Below, piece by piece: positions 58,764 through 64,000 of a stretch of 64,000 nt of DNA; the stretch's first letter is position 1, and each line of letters begins with the position of its first letter. Made by a program: the position numbers and the translations under genes. The stretch lies in NCBI GenBank assembly GCA_020746875.1, contig JAGTJL010000001.1:3596001-3660000 (forward strand), written 5' to 3'. Origin of the DNA: Rhexocercosporidium sp. MPI-PUGE-AT-0058 (taxonomy: Eukaryota; Ascomycota; Leotiomycetes; Helotiales). A model generated the notes under the pieces. It was not told the origin of the DNA and did not search any database. It saw only the letters and a program-made list of their open reading frames with translations.

Positions 58764-61483
58764 GTTAATTTTTTTATTTTATAAAAAAGTAATATAAAAG
58801 TAAAGGAATAATTTTTTATTAAATAATTATATTTAATAACGCTAGACTTATAAGTAATACTCGCTTCGGCGATGCCGCTTATAATATTCTTTATAAAATT
58901 ATAAAATCTATAAATCTCTTTTATATAATTAAAAATAAAAGTGCTTTTAATAGCGAACTGCCTTAAAGTGTTCATAATAATAATAATAAAAAAACTTTTT
59001 ATATTTATAATTAATTTATTTATATTCGTAAAAAAAAGATAAAGCTATAGCTTAAATTAAAAGTAATTTAAATATATTTAATTATATAATAAATAATATA
59101 ATTTTTTTTATTTTTAATATTAATATTAATCTTACGACTTTAAATATATTTACTAAAGAATAAATCGCTTAAAAGTAGCGCGAGCTCGAAGAGTATATGC
59201 GCTTATTAATTAAGTTTAAGGTTAAGGATATTTATACGAAGACGCGGCTCGCTTATTATAAGAATAGTCTTATTAAATTTCGCCGCTTTTAAGTAATCTC
59301 CGTCGCTTATATAAACGTAATAAGTAAATAATATATAATTAAAAAAGCTTTTAATAAACTTATAATATAATATTAAATTTTATTATTATTACTTTAATAA
59401 GGGATTTTAAATTACTTTTAATAAAGCGTAACTTTAATTTAAAGTTAAAAGTTAATTTACTTAATTTATAATACCCGCTTAATAAGAATATTATTAAGCT
59501 TAAGACTTTGCCGGCCTTAGGATATCCTTAAGAAATAATCGCATTACTTATAGTAAATTACGTAACTTATAAACTTAAAATAATATTATTAACGTATTTA
59601 AATTTAAACGCTTATATTTTATTAAAATATATTATAGCTTAAGTAAAAAATAAGTATAATCGTAAGAAATATTTTATAATTATAATTTTTAAAAAATATA
59701 AAAAAAAAGAGTTTTAAGAGCTTATAAAATTAAAAAAATATTTAAGAAAAATCTTTAAAGCTCACTTATATAATTATAATATATATATAAATCGAATACG
59801 CGTCGTAATCGTAAATATAAAAGGCGACTTATTAACTTATTAAAGTAATATAAAGTAAATTATAACTAAACTTAAGGATATTCCGTTAATATAAAACTTA
59901 TTTATTAATATCTTAAAAGGGCTTTATATTTTTAAAGAAACTCAAAGTATTAAAGTTATAAAAATATTAAGCGATTCTATTAATAACCGAGCGAGTTTAT
60001 TTAAGCAATATGTCGACGGTTTATTATATTTATTAAAGATTATAATACTTAAATATTTAATAATAATATTATTATTAATTTATATAAAGTAATTATATAT
60101 GTATTAATAGCGTAATAAATTAATTTTTACGCTTTTATAAAACCTTTTAATATTTATTAATAATAAAAGAAATTAATTAATAATATTAAGTCTTTTATTA
60201 AAAAAACCTAAAGAATATCCTTTAATATACCGAAAGCTAAATATAACGGAGGCGAAGGCGGATAAAGTAATAATAATCTTAAGAATAGCGGATTTTATAA
60301 AAGAAGTTATAAAAAATATTTTAAAGATAATAATAAAAAGCGCGTATTTAACAGTAAACTTTTAATTTTCAATTCTCGACCTTTTAATAAAAGTAAAAAT
60401 AAAAAAAATAAAAATTATATTAAGAATATTATATCTTACCGCTTTTATAAGTAAAAGAGTTATTAATTTAAAAACTATAACTATTTTAAATTTATATAAT
60501 AAACGTAAAATAATTTTTAAAAACTAAAAGTAAAAGAATATTTTAAAATAATAAAAAAAACTCTTTTAATAAAAAGAAAAGTATATATTATTATATACGT
60601 TAAAAAATAAAAGTTATTTAATATTAAAAAGAATACGAAAAAAAGTAATATTAAGTCTTAAGTATTAAAAGCTTAAAGGATATTTTTAAACGCTTATATA
60701 TTTTTATAAGATTAAAGTAATTTAAGATAAGTATAAATGCGTTACTTAATAATTTAATAAATAATAACTTAAATTATAATTTTCTTAATAAATATAAAGC
60801 TAAGTTATAAAGATTTCTTCTTTTATTTAAATATAATTAAAAGTTTATAACTTTTAATAAGTATTAATTTTAAGTAATTAACGCTTATAACTTATATATA
60901 ATTATATAAGATAATTATAGAATCTTAAGAACTTTTTAAAAAAGATTTAAAATATAATATAATTTTCGGAATAAAGTCTTTTAAATATAAAAGCGCCGGA
61001 TATTATAATTAAAAACTCAAAAAATAAGCTTACGCTTTAATTTAAGACAAGATTTAAATTATAATAATAAAGGAGTTTATTAATACCCTTAATATCGACT
61101 TTAAAATAATATTTTATATTATATTTATATCTTAATTTAATTATAATTATTTAAACAATTTAAGATTATATAAGTATTTAAAGCAGTCGTAGGATATTCG
61201 TCTTAATATTAATATTATAAAACCGTTATAAGTATTAAATATTTAGCTAAAGACTTCTAAACCGATACTTCTTTTAAACTAATTTATAAATATAATAAAT
61301 ATATATAATAATAATCCGTTAATTATTCTTTTTAAAAAACAAGTTAAATTCGAGCATACTATTAATATTAACGCACTACCTCCGTTTAACCCTTTTTATA
61401 ACTTTTTTAAATTATAACTCGCTGCGTTTTAGGAATATCTTATTATTTTATTATAAAAAGAATAGATTCGTCTATTAAAAAAT

Positions 61484-61645
61484 TGTCACAATTTGACTAT
61501 TTGCATGCCTTACTCTTTTAAAGGCAGAGTGAGAGTAGGTTTATATATATGAGTTGAAGGCTCTAGAGCCTTCCATGCCTTTACAAATCAATGCTTCTAG
61601 AGCATTCCATATTCACGTGACTCTTGGATCACATGATTTCCAACA
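61484..61645 (-). mobile_element. Solo LTR, 162 bp, not RIP-degraded
   Basis: On minus it begins TGTTGGAAATCATGTG and ends TTGTGACA. AAAAT flanks it at 61479-61483 and 61646-61650, a 5-bp target duplication. It has a TATATATAA box and TCACGTGA. It splits the reverse-transcriptase remnant of family A copy 2 and has normal composition, so it arrived after RIP of its host or escaped RIP by being short. Confidence 0.88.
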
Positions 61646-63854
61646 AAAATCCCGTAAATACGTTAATATTATTTATATTAAAGAAAGATAAAAGGTTACG
61701 TTTATATATAAATTATCGAGGATTAAATAAAATAATAATTAAAATTTATTATCTCTTTCTTTAAATTAACAAGACGTTAAACCGTCTCGGCGGAACCGTA
61801 ATATTTATAACTTTAAATTTGAAAAATATATATTATTATATTAAAATTAAAAAAGAATATAAATAAAAACTAATTTTTTATATAAAATATAAATATTTTA
61901 AATATTTAATAATATTCTTCGAGTTATTTAACGCTTTAATTACGTTTTAAGCGTATATTAATAAAGCGTTAGCGGAATTAATTAATTAATTAATTATTAT
62001 ATATTTTAATAATATTTTAATTTATTTTAAAAATAAAAAAGAATATTATGAATATATTAAAGTCGTTATAAAACGATTACGTAAGTATAAGCTCTTCGTT
62101 AAACTTAATAAGTATGAGTTTAAAGTAAATTAAATTAAGTTCTTAAAATTTAAAGTCGGATTAACTGATATTTAAATAAACTTAAAGTAGATCCGTTTAA
62201 TTTAAAAATAATTAAAGGCGGGATCTTATAAAAATATTTAAGTTTTTTTAAGCTTTACGAATTTTTATTATAAATTTATATTAAGATATTTTAAAATAGC
62301 CGTAAGCTTAATAGAAGCTTTTTAAAATATAAAAAATAAAATTAAAAAAAGACCTTTTAAATTTTTTAATATAATTAAAAAAAGCTTTAAAGATTTAAAA
62401 GCAGCTTTTATTAATATATTAATTATAAGGTATTTTAATTTTACGAAGCGCATTTAAGTTAAAACTAATACTTTTAAATTTATAATTATTAATACTTTCT
62501 TTTAATAAATTAATTTTGAAAAAGTATTTAAGCGATATTAAAAACTCGTTACGTATTAATTTTATAAAATAATTAATATTAAGCGGAATTATATTATTTA
62601 TAATAAAGAGCTTTTAATTATTATTAAGTATTTTAAGGAGTAAAGATATTACTTTAAGAATAGTTAATATATTATTAAAATACTTATAAATTATAATAAC
62701 CTTAAGTATTTCGAGAGTCGACAAGTACAGTAAGTAATATATTTTACTACTTATGATTTTAAAATTTATTATCGTAAAAATACCGCAAACCCGGTGAATG
62801 GACTTAATAAGAGGCTATATTATTAAGAATCTGAAGGCCTTATTAATATTACTTAATTCTTAATATTTTAAAATAAATTAAAAAGAGCTTTTATAAGTGT
62901 TTTATAAAGTCGAAGAGCCGATATTAAAACATTTTTAAATAGAGATTATAAAATATTATTAAGAAAATTATTTAATATTATTTAAAATCTTATTAATAAA
63001 AAGCCGGACCTAGTATTAATAAAACCGAAACGAATTACTTAAAAAGAATTCTAAAAGCTAAGTATATAAAACTTAGTTTTGTTTTAAATATTATATTTAA
63101 GATAATAGCTTTATTTATAAATATATTATTATATATAAAAGTAAAAGCTAGCCGCTTATTATAAGAATTAATAATTATAAATATTTTATTTTAATATTAT
63201 AAATAAAAGTAATAATTAAAAATTAAATAATTTTATTTTTATTAATAAAGTTATTATAAGACTTAATTATCTTTACTTAACGTAATAATAAAAATTACAA
63301 AAGCATAATTAATATAATAAGTAAACCTAAATCTTAGCTAAATTAAAAATAAAATTTAAATATATTAAGACTTTTTTAATAAGATTTTAAAGTTGATATT
63401 CTAAATAATTTAATATTAAGAATAAAAATTATAAAACTTTATTATAATAACTCATTAATAAAATACTACGGTATTATAAAGACTTTATAACTCCTTCGCA
63501 AAACTTACCTTTAAAATAAAATAAAAAACAATATTAAAATATATATTAAAAAATATAATATTTATTAAAGAATTAAATTGAAATAATATACGTTATATAA
63601 ATTTTTAATAAGTCTTTCGAGGCCTTCGTGGCCTTAGTCCGAGATTTTAATAAATTTTATTATAAAGTTGCCGCCTTATAAAGACCTATTTAATAGCTTA
63701 AATTTTAATTATATATTAATAATTATTAACCGATATTTGAAGATAGCTTAATACTTAATATATTATAAAACAATTAATACTTCCGAACTTACGGAATTAT
63801 TATTTAAAAGAGTATTTTCTTTTTTTAACGTATTTTAAGGCATTATATTATATA

Positions 63855-63996
<142 letters not shown>

Positions 63997-64000
63997 AAAT

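Larger units (their letters stand above)
58508..63854 (+). mobile_element. Ty3/Gypsy element, family A, copy 2 (3' end missing)
   Basis: The 5' LTR spans 58508-58763 in the orientation opposite to copy 1. Reverse-transcriptase remnants at about 61.68-62.13 kb read YINYRGLNKIIIKIYYLFL, LNRLGGTVIFITLNLKN and FNNILIYFKNKKEY, the last being a mutated YxDD box. RNase H remnants follow to about 62.8 kb. Integrase remnants at 63.65-63.85 kb read LNFNYILIIINRYLKIA and TINTSELTELLFKRVFSFF. The element is cut off by the microsatellite and no 3' LTR is visible. A solo LTR sits inside it at 61484-61645. Confidence 0.8.

Noticed and set aside
58757..58975. 72-codon minus-strand frame in the AT-rich block
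   Set aside because: It falls within the LTR and leader of a RIP-degraded Gypsy element on the opposite strand.

Overview
This is chromosomal DNA of a filamentous ascomycete, most likely one of the Leotiomycetes or Sordariomycetes. That placement is inferred from short (45-60 nt) GT..AG introns with CTAAC-like branch sites, HET and HeLo-like domain genes, fungal-type gene architectures, and a large AT-rich block of retroelements riddled with TpA and stop codons as left by repeat-induced point mutation (RIP). Gene models were built by hand; in most of them the exon lengths sum to a multiple of three across all junctions.

Region 1 (1-13 kb, housekeeping): the 5' part of a HeLo-like (NLR-type) gene; a vacuolar TRP cation channel (YVC1 type); an ER P5A ATPase (SPF1), all on minus; and a phospholipase D on plus. 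The channel and the P5A ATPase are both tied to Ca2+ and secretory-pathway homeostasis.

Region 2 (14-20.6 kb): two multi-exon minus-strand genes of unrecognised family. One has an HExxH metallopeptidase-like motif. The other carries a 262-bp inverted-repeat element (MITE) inside its first intron, with a 5-bp target duplication.

Region 3 (21.5-30.4 kb, accessory): a wax-synthase-like O-acyltransferase broken by two single-base indels, an intact GMC oxidoreductase, and a heavily frameshifted sulfotransferase-like pseudogene. This looks like the decayed remains of a small metabolic cluster. A 2EXR/F-box-like gene follows.

Region 4 (30.9-46.7 kb): a HET-domain gene with altered core motifs, a pogo-type MITE, a SulP transporter with a STAS domain, two paralogous secreted repeat proteins with the same first exon and intron position, a RIP-damaged PiggyBac-like transposon with 27-bp terminal repeats, and a TVP38/VTT-domain membrane protein.

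Region 5 (47.4-64 kb): a gene-free, RIP-degraded block. It holds two copies of one Ty3/Gypsy family in opposite orientation, a second Gypsy family between them, and two or three short solo LTRs that inserted later and kept normal base composition. The window ends in a 35-copy AAAT microsatellite that cuts into a retroviral-type integrase.
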